Origin: SIG636 sp045604285
Lineage (GTDB): Bacteria; Bacillota; Clostridia; Oscillospirales; CAG-382
DNA length: 6,726 bases
Direction: 5' to 3'
NCBI GenBank assembly: GCA_045604285.1
Contig: JAZUNS010000025.1
Span: forward strand, 1 to 6,726
The translations under genes were made by a program, and so were the position numbers. The notes under the pieces are model-generated. The model was not told the DNA's origin, ran no database searches, and saw only the letters and a list, made by a program, of their open reading frames with translations. This document shows positions 1-6,659 of this stretch, piece after piece. The first letter of the stretch is position 1; each line of letters starts with the position of its first letter.

Positions 1-2169
1 GCTTAGGCTTACGCTGTTGGTCCCTGTATCATAGAGGTATTCTATTTCCTTGCCGTCAACAAAAACAGCCTGCGGCTTTTTAAATCCGCGGAATATCACC
101 GTGCAACGCCTTTGCCGGGGAATAAGGGCAATATCTCCTTCAGCAGCATATATCTTGAATCGGGCGCCGTCACCGTCATAAGACACACTCATAGCCGTGG
201 TAGCGTAGGCACCGTCCTTGTATCGGTTGCCATCGCCTTCGTCCTCGTAAAGGGTAAAGCTGTTGTTACCGCCGGGGAAAACGTATACCTCAAGCTCGTT
301 TCCGGGCGATAGCTCTGTTTGCGGGCTCATTGGTACTATTGCGCCCGCCTTGCACAACACGGGTATGGAGGATCCATCACGGTACATCTCCAGCCATCTG
401 CCGCCCAAGCCGTCGTATACACCGCCGGTGAACAAATCGGTCCAAATGCCGTCGGGCAGCCACACCTTCACCCTGCCAAGCTTTGTGGTAGTATCGGCTT
501 TTTCGGTTATCGGCGCAACTATCATCTCACTGCCAAACCAAAATTGATTCTTAGCCGTATATGCGGCGTCGCACTCGCTGTGGCTGTAGTACATGGGCTG
601 TACCAAGGGCAACAATTTGGTGTGCGTTCTGTAATTCATCGTATACAAATAGGGGAACAGCTTGTGCCTTAGACGCAGGCTGTCTTTTATTACCGCTTCG
701 GTTTCAAAATCCCACGGCTCTTTGTTTATAAAGGGGTTGTTTGTGGAGTGCAGACGGTTAATGGGGGAGAACACCCCAAGCTGTACCCAGCGGGCTGTCA
801 GCTCATCGTCGCGGTATCCCAGCATATGTCCGCCGATATCGTGACTCCACCAAGAATAGCCCACGTTAGAAGCGCAGGCGGTAAAATAGGGCTGAAAATC
901 CAAAGACTCCCAGGTTATAAAGGTATCGCCCGAGAACCCAACGGGATATCTTTGGCTGCCGTGCCCGCAAAAGCGGGAGAAAAACATAGGTCGCTTGCCG
1001 CTGCGGCTTATATCCATTATGTGCAGATGGTTTAACAGCCATAATGGGTCAAGCACCTCTCTTGGGTCTTTCGGTTTTCCATCCTCGTTAGGCTCGTGTA
1101 TCCACCAATAATCCCTGCCTTGCTGCCAGTCCATCCACCAAAAGTCCACGCCGTCCTCTTCGTAGGGGTGATGAACAACGTCAAAGTAACACTCCATATA
1201 TTTTGGGTTTAATATGTCCAAGCTTGCAGGCGTGCCGTCGGCAGGTCTGCCAAGGGCTTTGCACATTTCTGTGTACATAACTTCATGATTCCGTATTCCG
1301 CAGGCGGGGTGCAGGTTAAGGGCTGTTTTTAAGCCGTAACCGTGCAAGCTGTTAAGAAATCCCTTGTAATCGGGAAAAAGCTTTTCGTTCCAAGTGTACC
1401 CCGTCCACCCCTTGGCACCTCTCAGCGGCGGCTCAACCGTGTCGGGAACCTCCGTAACGTGCCAGTCCATGTCGATTACCGCAACGGAAAAAGGAACGCC
1501 CTCACGGCGGAAGCTTTCCATCAGCGCCAAATATTCCTCCTGGGTGTAGGCGTGATAACGGCTCCACCAATTGCCAAGAGCGTAGGCGGGCAGTAGGGGC
1601 GGAACCCCCGTAAGCCTGCAATAATCGGCAACTGCGTCGGTGTATGCATGCCCGTAGCCAAAAAAGTAGAGGTCTGCCGTAGCCTTGCGCCTTACCTGCA
1701 CGTTGCCGTAGGCATCAAGCACCATGCGGTCGCCGTCGTCTATTACCGAAAAGCCGTTGCGGGCGCAAACGCCGTCGCCTACGGGTGCCTCACCGTCAAT
1801 TCTGTCAAGGGTAGAGATAGTACCGCCCAAGGTTTCAAATTTATCGCCAAAGTGCCAGGTGGCGGCAGGCGGGCGGCGCAGGGTTATGTAAAGAGATTCT
1901 GCCGAAAAAGGCTGTCCTTCGGCGTAATGCAAAACAAGCTCGCCCGTGTCAATTAATAGCCAACCGCCTTCCCGCTTTGCCGTATAGCTTACGGGGGCAA
2001 AATCTCTGTGAAAAACCGATTGACTCGCTCTGTCCTCAAATATTCCTTCAGGGTCATATTCCAAGCGGATAAGGCACTTTGTAAGCACCGTAAAACGCCA
2101 CGTTGCACCCTGCACAAGGTTGCTTTCATGGGCTACAGGCGTTACCTGCCAGCAAAAACGGTCTTTCAT
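1..2169 (-). CDS. GH31 family alpha-glycosidase, 3' end cut by window edge
   Basis: Minus-strand reading frame open for 723 codons from the ATG at 2169-2167 to the left edge. The start follows an AAAGGAG ribosome binding site (2177-2183) with 7-nt spacing. The protein is a retaining glycoside hydrolase of family 31. An N-terminal beta-sandwich is followed by the catalytic barrel, starting near the GNWWSRY motif (199-205). IDMDWH (232-237) supplies the usual -1 subsite Asp, and WWMDWQQG (344-351) holds the predicted nucleophile D347. The stretch from SRF (398-400) to GFSGD (411-415) holds the predicted acid/base D415, and SHDIGG (442-447) is also conserved. A DUF5110-like C-terminal sandwich begins near LYEDEGDGNRY (640-650). 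There is no signal peptide, so it is probably cytoplasmic, acting on imported alpha-linked oligosaccharides. Only a short tail seems to be missing. It lies 23 bp downstream of the nitroreductase gene and is probably co-transcribed. Family assignment is firm; the substrate (glucoside, xyloside or other) cannot be read from sequence. Confidence 0.95.
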   Translation of the reverse strand, partial: MKDRFCWQVTPVAHESNLVQGATWRFTVLTKCLIRLEYDPEGIFEDRASQSVFHRDFAPVSYTAKREGGWLLIDTGELVLHYAEGQPFSAESLYITLRRPPAATWHFGDKFETLGGTISTLDRIDGEAPVGDGVCARNGFSVIDDGDRMVLDAYGNVQVRRKATADLYFFGYGHAYTDAVADYCRLTGVPPLLPAYALGNWWSRYHAYTQEEYLALMESFRREGVPFSVAVIDMDWHVTEVPDTVEPPLRGAKGWTGYTWNEKLFPDYKGFLNSLHGYGLKTALNLHPACGIRNHEVMYTEMCKALGRPADGTPASLDILNPKYMECYFDVVHHPYEEDGVDFWWMDWQQGRDYWWIHEPNEDGKPKDPREVLDPLWLLNHLHIMDISRSGKRPMFFSRFCGHGSQRYPVGFSGDTFITWESLDFQPYFTACASNVGYSWWSHDIGGHMLGYRDDELTARWVQLGVFSPINRLHSTNNPFINKEPWDFETEAVIKDSLRLRHKLFPYLYTMNYRTHTKLLPLVQPMYYSHSECDAAYTAKNQFWFGSEMIVAPITEKADTTTKLGRVKVWLPDGIWTDLFTGGVYDGLGGRWLEMYRDGSSIPVLCKAGAIVPMSPQTELSPGNELEVYVFPGGNNSFTLYEDEGDGNRYKDGAYATTAMSVSYDGDGARFKIYAAEGDIALIPRQRRCTVIFRGFKKPQAVFVDGKEIEYLYDTGTNSVSLS

Positions 2170-2192
2170 ACAGCGTCTCCTTTACATATTAT

Positions 2193-2720
2193 TTAAATAA
2201 AATCTGCAAGCTCTTCCAAATCCTTGCGCTTTTTGGGGCGTATTGCGTCCCCCTCCTTGGGGTATCCGATGGTAATAACCAGCCTTACTGCTTGGTCAAT
2301 ACTGCAAAGCTTGCGTATTTCTCCGTCGTCAAGCCATCCAAGAATACAACTGCCAAGCCCTTGGGCGGTTGCCTCTGCCGTAATATAGGCGGAAAGAATG
2401 CCAATATCTATGGAGCGGTAATCGTTGCCCTTAAGCTTGGCACCCAACGCCGCAGACTTAACGTAGGGCTTTTCGGATATCACCATAAGCACCGGCGCAT
2501 CCGTTGCAAAGCCGTTAATGCCTATGCCCTGGGTGGCTTTTGCCACCAGCCTTGCCTTTTCGCCCCTGCAAACGGTTATGTGATAAGGCTGACCGTTGCA
2601 CGCCGAGGGCGCAAGCCGTGCGCTTTCAAGTATCTTTTGTATTTTTTCTTCCTCAACCGCCTTTGTGCTGTCATAACTGCGGCAGGATTGGCGTGTCCTT
2701 GCTATATCGTAAAAGTTCAT
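2193..2720 (-). CDS. Nitroreductase-family FMN-dependent oxidoreductase
   Basis: A 175-residue protein of the nitroreductase superfamily: FMN-binding, usually homodimeric, NAD(P)H-dependent reductases. Visible family features are the N-terminal ARTRQSCRSYD segment (7-17), whose Arg/Ser residues contact the FMN phosphate, and SACNGQPYHITV (39-50), the usual flavin-side loop. GLGSCILGW (121-129) is the conserved Gly-rich segment, and a basic RPKKRKDLEEL segment (161-171) lies near the C-terminus. The length matches the short, single-domain members. No signal peptide or iron-sulfur cluster motif is present, so it is probably cytoplasmic. The ATG at 2720-2718 follows a very strong ribosome binding site, TAAGGAGGA (2727-2735), with 6-nt spacing. 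It is the first gene of a likely two-gene minus-strand unit with the GH31 gene. The physiological substrate is unknown; members reduce nitroaromatics, quinones or flavins, and some act in dehalogenation or cofactor metabolism. Confidence 0.93.
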   Translation of the reverse strand: MNFYDIARTRQSCRSYDSTKAVEEEKIQKILESARLAPSACNGQPYHITVCRGEKARLVAKATQGIGINGFATDAPVLMVISEKPYVKSAALGAKLKGNDYRSIDIGILSAYITAEATAQGLGSCILGWLDDGEIRKLCSIDQAVRLVITIGYPKEGDAIRPKKRKDLEELADFI

Positions 2721-2748
2721 AAGCAGTCCTCCTTAAAGTAACGTATAT

Positions 2749-2777
2749 ATTATAGCATAATTGCACCTTTATTAAAA
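2749..2777 (-). promoter_or_regulatory. Probable extended -10 promoter for the nitroreductase-GH31 unit
   Basis: Read on the minus strand, 2757-2749 is TGCTATAAT: a perfect TATAAT box preceded by the TGn extended -10 element. The -35 position at about 2772-2777 reads TTTTAA, a weak match at 17-bp spacing, which the extended -10 could offset. Transcription would start near 2742 and give a leader of about 20 nt carrying the strong ribosome binding site. Inferred from consensus only. Confidence 0.65.
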
Positions 2778-2795
2778 GAAAAATTTATTTAACTA

Positions 2796-2824
2796 TTTAC
2801 TTTTTTTGATTTTTATTGTACCAT
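2796..2824 (+). promoter_or_regulatory. Possible promoter for the CHAP surface-protein gene
   Basis: TTTACT (2796-2801) and TACCAT (2819-2824) are separated by 17 bp in a very AT-rich tract, about 25 bp upstream of the ATG at 2850. Both are imperfect matches to the vegetative sigma-factor consensus. GTAC occurs at 2818-2821 and 2826-2829 (the arms of a short palindrome over the -10) and again at 2839-2842, which could be an operator or chance. The gene's ribosome binding site is GAGAGGT (2834-2840). Confidence 0.4.
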
Positions 2825-2849
2825 AGTACGGAAGAGAGGTACTTGTGTT

Positions 2850-4343
2850 ATGAATAAACTTATCATCCGTGTTTTATCACTTCTATTAGGGCTTTCCCTT
2901 GTGCTGGGCGCAGGTATGCTTAGCGCATCGGCATTGACCCCCTCCTACAACGTAAGTGACGAGTATAAGGCAGGCGGATACTATGACCGCCTTGTTGCCT
3001 ACGAGCTTACCGGAGATTACAGATACGACGTTATACAAATAGCTCTTACCCAGCTTGGTTATCACGAGGGTGACAGCGACGCCGATATGGACGGTCTTAA
3101 CATTGACGGCGGTAAAAACTTTGTAGAATACAATATTATGAGCGGTAAGGTCGACAATAAAGAGGGCAACGGCGTAAGCTACGGCTACGCATGGTGCGCA
3201 TCCTTCGTTACCTGGTGCTTGCGTCAGGCAAAGGTTTCTTACACCGCTGCCACCAACGCCATAAGCTGCAGCGTTATGATGAATTGGTACGTAAGGAACG
3301 ATATTTATTATCCCTCTGATAGCGACTATACGCCCATTGCAGGCGATATAATCATGTTTTCCAATTCCTCCAGCCCCAGCCACGTAGGTCTTGTGCTTGG
3401 CGTGCAGGACGGCAAGGTTTACACTATCGAGGGCAACAACGGCGGCAAGGTAGCTATTCACAGCTACAGCCTTACCGATGACTACGTTTTGGGCTACTGT
3501 GTACCCAAATATTCCAAGACCGATAAGGACTATACCTCCTTGCTTACCGACAACATCAACAAAACCGGTGACTTTATAGTTAATGCAAAATCTCTCAACG
3601 TGCGTTCCGCACCCGACAACGAAAGCGATATCCTCGGCGCACTTGAAAAAAATACCACCGTTGAAGTTACCGAGCTTTCCGGCAGCTGGGGTAAAATAGA
3701 ATTTGAAGGTAAAGACGGCTGGATTTATATGCCCCATACCACCGATGCCGACTATAAGATATATACCATAACCTATGATCTTGACGGCGGCGAGGGGGTT
3801 GAGTTTCAAAGGAAGCTTAAGGGCAACACTATAATTATAACCGAAAGCAAACCCCAAAAGAAGGGCTACTCCTTCGTTGGCTGGTGCGACAGCCGTGACG
3901 GTAAGGAGATAAAATACAAGGCAGGCGACGTTTACACCGCCGATGAGGACATTACCCTTTACGCTGTTTGGACGCCCGTTAAGTATTCGGTAAAGTTTTA
4001 CGATGAGGATGGCACCCTTCTTCATGAAGAGCTGTGCGATTATAACGATTGGGTTCCTCAAATAGAGCCCCCCGTTAAGGAAAGCGACGGCGAAAACAAG
4101 TACACCTTTGCAGGCTGGGATCCCGAGCCCGCAATGGTCGTTGTTAAGAATTTAGAATATAAGGCAACCTACACCGCAACCCCTCTTACCGATGAGGAGA
4201 AGGCGGCAATGGCTCAGGAGGGCAGCTCAGGCATGGCAATTGCTTCCATATACTGGGTGCTGGCAGGTGCAGCCGTAGCGGTAATTGCAGCGGTTGTCGT
4301 TCTTGCCGTGGTTCTTGTAAAAAAGAAGAAAGCCACAGAGTAA
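2850..4343 (+). CDS. Secreted, membrane-anchored CHAP-domain cell-wall hydrolase with SH3 and Listeria-Bacteroides repeats
   Basis: A 497-residue modular surface protein. Residues 1-28 form a signal peptide: basic N-terminus, Leu-rich core, ASA cleavage site at 26-28. Residues about 55-220 form a CHAP domain, an amidase/endopeptidase fold of the NlpC/P60 superfamily that cuts peptidoglycan peptides. The catalytic Cys is C116 in YAWCASFVTWC, the His is H178 in SPSHVGLV, and E194 or N196 in TIEGNN is the likely third polar residue. Residues about 241-295 are a bacterial SH3-like wall-binding domain (SLNVRSAP start, GWIYMP end). Residues 304-374 are a canonical Listeria-Bacteroides (Flg_new/InlB B) repeat ending in LYAVW. 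Residues about 378-442 are a second, more divergent repeat. A linker leads to a hydrophobic helix (467-490) and a KKKK stop-transfer sequence (491-494). No LPXTG motif is present, so anchoring is by the membrane helix. It is transcribed alone and divergently from the nitroreductase gene. The catalytic residues look intact. The role in wall remodelling is inferred; adhesion or defence are alternatives. Confidence 0.92.
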   Translation: MNKLIIRVLSLLLGLSLVLGAGMLSASALTPSYNVSDEYKAGGYYDRLVAYELTGDYRYDVIQIALTQLGYHEGDSDADMDGLNIDGGKNFVEYNIMSGKVDNKEGNGVSYGYAWCASFVTWCLRQAKVSYTAATNAISCSVMMNWYVRNDIYYPSDSDYTPIAGDIIMFSNSSSPSHVGLVLGVQDGKVYTIEGNNGGKVAIHSYSLTDDYVLGYCVPKYSKTDKDYTSLLTDNINKTGDFIVNAKSLNVRSAPDNESDILGALEKNTTVEVTELSGSWGKIEFEGKDGWIYMPHTTDADYKIYTITYDLDGGEGVEFQRKLKGNTIIITESKPQKKGYSFVGWCDSRDGKEIKYKAGDVYTADEDITLYAVWTPVKYSVKFYDEDGTLLHEELCDYNDWVPQIEPPVKESDGENKYTFAGWDPEPAMVVVKNLEYKATYTATPLTDEEKAAMAQEGSSGMAIASIYWVLAGAAVAVIAAVVVLAVVLVKKKKATE

Positions 4344-4357
4344 AAGCTTAAACTAAT

Positions 4358-4403
4358 ATATACCGATTTGACGGTTCCCTTGCGGCAGGTCAAATCGGTA
4401 TAT
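4358..4403. terminator. 15-bp perfect stem-loop between the CHAP gene and the P-loop gene
   Basis: The left arm 4358-4372 and right arm 4389-4403 are exact reverse complements (15 bp), with a 16-nt loop (4373-4388). The structure starts 14 bp after the CHAP stop codon. A T-rich stretch follows on the plus strand, with T6 at 4412-4417, but it is about 8 nt from the stem rather than adjacent, so this is not a textbook intrinsic terminator. It most likely ends or attenuates transcription from the CHAP gene. It also sits in the leader region of the next gene and could be a mRNA-stabilising or regulatory hairpin. Confidence 0.55.
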
Positions 4404-4431
4404 TTGTACTGTTTTTTAGGAAAGGCGTATT

Positions 4432-4917
4432 ATGAAAAAGGTTATCGTTATCGGCTGTCCCGGCAGCGGCAAAAGCACCTTTGCAATAAAGCTTAAGGAG
4501 CGCACGGGCCTGCCCTTGTACCACCTTGATATGCTTTATTGGAACAAGAACAAAACTACCGTAAGCAAGGAAGAATTCCTCCGCAGGCTGTACAGCGTAA
4601 CGGACGGTGACGAATGGATCATAGACGGCAACTACGGCTCTACAATGGAACTTAGGCTCGCCTGCTGCGATACGGTGTTTTTTCTTGACTATCCTACCGA
4701 GCTTTGCCTGCAGGGGATAGAGACCCGCCGAGGCAAGCCGCGCCCCGATATGCCTTGGGTGGAAAGTGACGAAGATGCCGAGTTTATCGAGTTTGTAAAA
4801 AGCTATGCCACGCAACAGCGCCCCCAAGTGACGGCACTTCTTGAAAAATATAAAACCAAAAGAATAATCGTTTTTAAAAGCCGCAGGGATGCCACAGAGT
4901 ACCTAAACACCCTTTGA
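4432..4917 (+). CDS. Small P-loop NTPase, FlaR/adenylate-kinase-like (annotated in relatives as topology modulation protein)
   Basis: A 161-residue nucleotide-binding protein with an adenylate-kinase-like fold. The Walker A motif GCPGSGKST (8-16) directly follows the first beta strand. HLD (31-33) matches the HLD segment usual after the first helix in this family. DEWIIDGNYGST (60-71) precedes a Walker B-like strand TVFFLDYP (81-88). RRGKPRPDMP (99-108) is the likely basic lid segment, and IIVFKSRRDATEYL (145-158) is the typical C-terminal strand and helix. Relatives are often annotated as FlaR or DNA topology modulation protein from an early study; the family more likely comprises small kinases of undefined substrate. 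It has no signal peptide. The start at 4432 follows AGGAAAGG (4418-4425). It is the first gene of a compact cluster with the MFS transporter and peroxiredoxin, 25 bp from the next start. The family is clear, the substrate is not. Confidence 0.88.
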   Translation: MKKVIVIGCPGSGKSTFAIKLKERTGLPLYHLDMLYWNKNKTTVSKEEFLRRLYSVTDGDEWIIDGNYGSTMELRLACCDTVFFLDYPTELCLQGIETRRGKPRPDMPWVESDEDAEFIEFVKSYATQQRPQVTALLEKYKTKRIIVFKSRRDATEYLNTL

Positions 4918-4920
4918 GAC

Positions 4921-4936
4921 CTCCTAACGGCAGGAG
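4921..4936 (+). promoter_or_regulatory. Possible hairpin masking the ribosome binding site of the MFS gene
   Basis: CTCCT (4921-4925) is an exact complement of AGGAG (4932-4936), the Shine-Dalgarno core of the downstream start at 4943, with a 6-nt loop. A 5-bp stem would cover the binding site. The P-loop gene ends at 4917, so a ribosome terminating there would cover the left arm and free the site, a classic layout for translational coupling. The stem is short, so it could be chance. Confidence 0.35.
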
Positions 4937-4942
4937 ATTTTT

Positions 4943-6112
4943 ATGTTTTCTTTGTTGATAGTTATAATATATGCGGCGTTTATAAGCCTTGGCTTGCCGG
5001 ATTCGCTGTTGGGGGCGGGCTGGCCCGTAATGCACGCAAAGTTGGGCGTGGGCTTATCCTCGGCGGGGGTCATTTCCATGATAATCTCGGGCGGAACCAT
5101 CGTATCAAGCTTGTTTTCCGATAGGGTCATACATAAGCTTGGCACAGGCTTGGTTACGGCAATAAGCGTTGCGCTTACTGCGGCGGCACTCTTTGGCTTT
5201 TCGGCATCCTCAAGCTTTTATATGCTGTGCCTGCTGGCTGTTCCCTACGGGCTGGGCGCAGGCGCCGTGGATGCGGCGCTCAACAATTACGTGGCAATCC
5301 ACTACTCCTCTCGCCACATGAGCTGGCTTCACGCCTTTTGGGGCGTGGGCGTTACAATAAGCCCCTATATTATGAGCTTTTGTCTCTCCCGCCGTTACGG
5401 CTGGGAAAAGGGCTACCTTACCGTTGCGCTTATACAAGCGGCACTTGCTTTGCTGATGTTTGCAACTCTGCCCCTTTGGAAAAACAAAGCCACAGCAGAG
5501 GAGGCAGATAACACCGCACCCCTGACTATCCCCCAAGCCTTAAAAATTAAGGGAGCTCCCCTGGTGTTTACGGCATTTTTTGCTTATTGCGCCATGGAGA
5601 CCACAACGGGTCTTTGGGCAAGCAGTTACCTTGTAGGCAACCGAGGCATTAACGAGGAAACCTCCGCAAGCTTTGTTGCCCTTTATTATCTGGGCATAAC
5701 GGCGGGCAGGATAATAAACGGCTTTTTTGCCGACAAAATCGGGGATAAAACCATGATAAGGGTGGGCGCAATAACTCTTACTGTGGGCATAATTATGGTC
5801 GCCCTGCCCACAAAAATCAACGCAGTTGCCCTTGCGGGGCTTTTGATAATAGGGTTGGGCGCCGCACCGGTATACCCCTGCATTATCCACTCCACCCCCG
5901 CAAACTTCGGCAAGGAAAACTCGCAAAGCCTTGTGGGTATGCAAATGGCAAGTGCATATATCGGCAGCACCTTTATGCCGCCCGTTTTCGGCTTACTGGC
6001 ACAGTATGCCGATATAAGCCTATATCCCTTTTATCTGGGCTTTTTTGCCCTGCTTACCCTTGTAATGACCGAGGCACTTAACGTTAAAATAAAGGAGAAA
6101 AACAATGCTTGA
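4943..6112 (+). CDS. Major facilitator superfamily (MFS) transporter, FucP-like
   Basis: A 389-residue integral membrane protein with about 12 hydrophobic helices in two halves joined by a polar loop (about 180-200, KNKATAEEADN), the usual MFS size and layout. The loop after helix 2 carries the motif A-like SDRVIHKLG (59-67); the equivalent in the second half is GFFADKIGDKT (260-270). The segment GLGAGAVDAALNN (103-115) followed by WLHAFWGVG (128-136) resembles the Asp/Asn/His-containing helices of the fucose-permease-like group (COG0738 type). That suggests a proton-coupled symporter for a sugar or small solute, though drug efflux cannot be excluded. The ATG follows AGGAG (4932-4936) with 6-nt spacing. 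It is preceded by the P-loop gene and overlaps the peroxiredoxin start by 8 bp, so it is very likely co-transcribed with both. The substrate cannot be deduced; no sugar-utilisation gene is in this cluster. Confidence 0.93.
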   Translation: MFSLLIVIIYAAFISLGLPDSLLGAGWPVMHAKLGVGLSSAGVISMIISGGTIVSSLFSDRVIHKLGTGLVTAISVALTAAALFGFSASSSFYMLCLLAVPYGLGAGAVDAALNNYVAIHYSSRHMSWLHAFWGVGVTISPYIMSFCLSRRYGWEKGYLTVALIQAALALLMFATLPLWKNKATAEEADNTAPLTIPQALKIKGAPLVFTAFFAYCAMETTTGLWASSYLVGNRGINEETSASFVALYYLGITAGRIINGFFADKIGDKTMIRVGAITLTVGIIMVALPTKINAVALAGLLIIGLGAAPVYPCIIHSTPANFGKENSQSLVGMQMASAYIGSTFMPPVFGLLAQYADISLYPFYLGFFALLTLVMTEALNVKIKEKNNA

Positions 6113-6557
6113 CATCGGAACAAAAGCCCCAAACTTTACCTTACAGGACAAACTTGGAAACAACGTATCCCTTTCTGACTTTTTAGGCAAAAAGGTGGTT
6201 TTGTATTTCTACCCACGGGATAACACCCCCGGCTGTACCCGCCAGGCATGCGCCTTTGCGGCGGCGTATGACGGCTTTAAAACCAAAAACGTAGAGGTTA
6301 TCGGAATAAGCAAGGACAGCGTTGCCTCCCACCAAAAATTTGCGGAAAAGTACGGCTTGCCTTTCGTATTGCTGTCCGACCCGGACCTTAAGGCGATAGA
6401 ACCTTACGGCGTATGGCAGGAGAAGAAAATGTGCGGCAAAACCTCAATGGGCGTGGTGCGCACCACCTATATAATTGACGAAAACGGCTATATAGAAAAA
6501 GTAATGCCCAAGGTTAAGCCGGATACTAACGCAGCCGAAATATTGGAAAACATATAA
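6105..6557 (+). CDS. bcp: Thioredoxin-dependent peroxiredoxin, Bcp/PrxQ type
   Basis: A 150-residue AhpC/TSA-family peroxidase, the normal length for Bcp/PrxQ, that reduces hydrogen peroxide and organic hydroperoxides using thioredoxin. The active site FYPRDNTPGCTRQAC (35-49) contains the conserved Pro and Thr, the peroxidatic C44, and C49 five residues later as the resolving cysteine, the hallmark of the atypical 2-Cys PrxQ class. The conserved catalytic Arg is R119 in VVRTTYIID. There is a further Cys at 110. It lacks a signal peptide and is probably cytoplasmic. The start at 6105 lies inside the last codons of the MFS gene (8-bp overlap, different frame), with AAAGGAG (6091-6097) at 7-nt spacing, which favours translational coupling. 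Last gene of the plus-strand cluster. Assignment is secure. Confidence 0.96.
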   Translation: MLDIGTKAPNFTLQDKLGNNVSLSDFLGKKVVLYFYPRDNTPGCTRQACAFAAAYDGFKTKNVEVIGISKDSVASHQKFAEKYGLPFVLLSDPDLKAIEPYGVWQEKKMCGKTSMGVVRTTYIIDENGYIEKVMPKVKPDTNAAEILENI

Positions 6558-6572
6558 AAAAGCGCAGAAAAA

Positions 6573-6610
6573 GAGGGCTGTAAAGAAACGTAAGTTTCTT
6601 TACAGCCCTC
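6573..6610 (-). terminator. 17-bp perfect stem-loop with 4-nt loop, oriented for minus-strand termination
   Basis: Arms 6573-6589 and 6594-6610 are perfect reverse complements, 17 bp, with loop GTAA on the plus strand (a GNRA-type tetraloop). It lies 15 bp after the peroxiredoxin stop. On the plus strand the sequence after the stem (AGACCGC) has no T-tract. Read on the minus strand, the stem is followed at once by TTTTT and shortly by TTTTTT, a good intrinsic terminator. It could still protect the 3' end of the plus-strand mRNA. Confidence 0.7.
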
Positions 6611-6659
6611 AGACCGCTGACAAAGGTACAGAACACGAAAAATATAAAAAATCAATTAC

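Noticed and set aside
112..2196. Several short plus-strand open frames in the first 2.2 kb
   Set aside because: All lie opposite the continuous GH31 frame, whose motifs are intact over 723 codons, so they are shadows.
2103..2741. Plus-strand open frame of 212 codons over the nitroreductase gene
   Set aside because: It is the complement of a well-supported nitroreductase gene and has no ribosome binding site or family resemblance; its Cys- and Arg-rich composition is typical of a shadow frame.
2721..2849. Divergent intergenic region checked for a riboswitch or leader peptide
   Set aside because: The leaders are only about 20-25 nt from the likely transcription starts, too short for known riboswitch classes, and no short frame with a ribosome binding site is seen.
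2886..4061. Long minus-strand open frame (391 codons) antisense to the CHAP gene
   Set aside because: The plus-strand frame has a signal peptide, recognisable domains, catalytic residues and a ribosome binding site. The antisense frame has repetitive hydrophobic composition, no recognisable domain, and mirrors the codon bias of the real gene.
4358..4403. Inverted repeat considered as the remnant of a small mobile element
   Set aside because: The arms are only 15 bp around a 16-nt loop with no target-site duplication, and no second copy is visible in the window; an RNA stem-loop is simpler.
4390..4827. Minus-strand open frame of 145 codons opposite the P-loop gene
   Set aside because: The plus frame has a perfect Walker A motif and a proper ribosome binding site; the minus frame has no recognisable feature.
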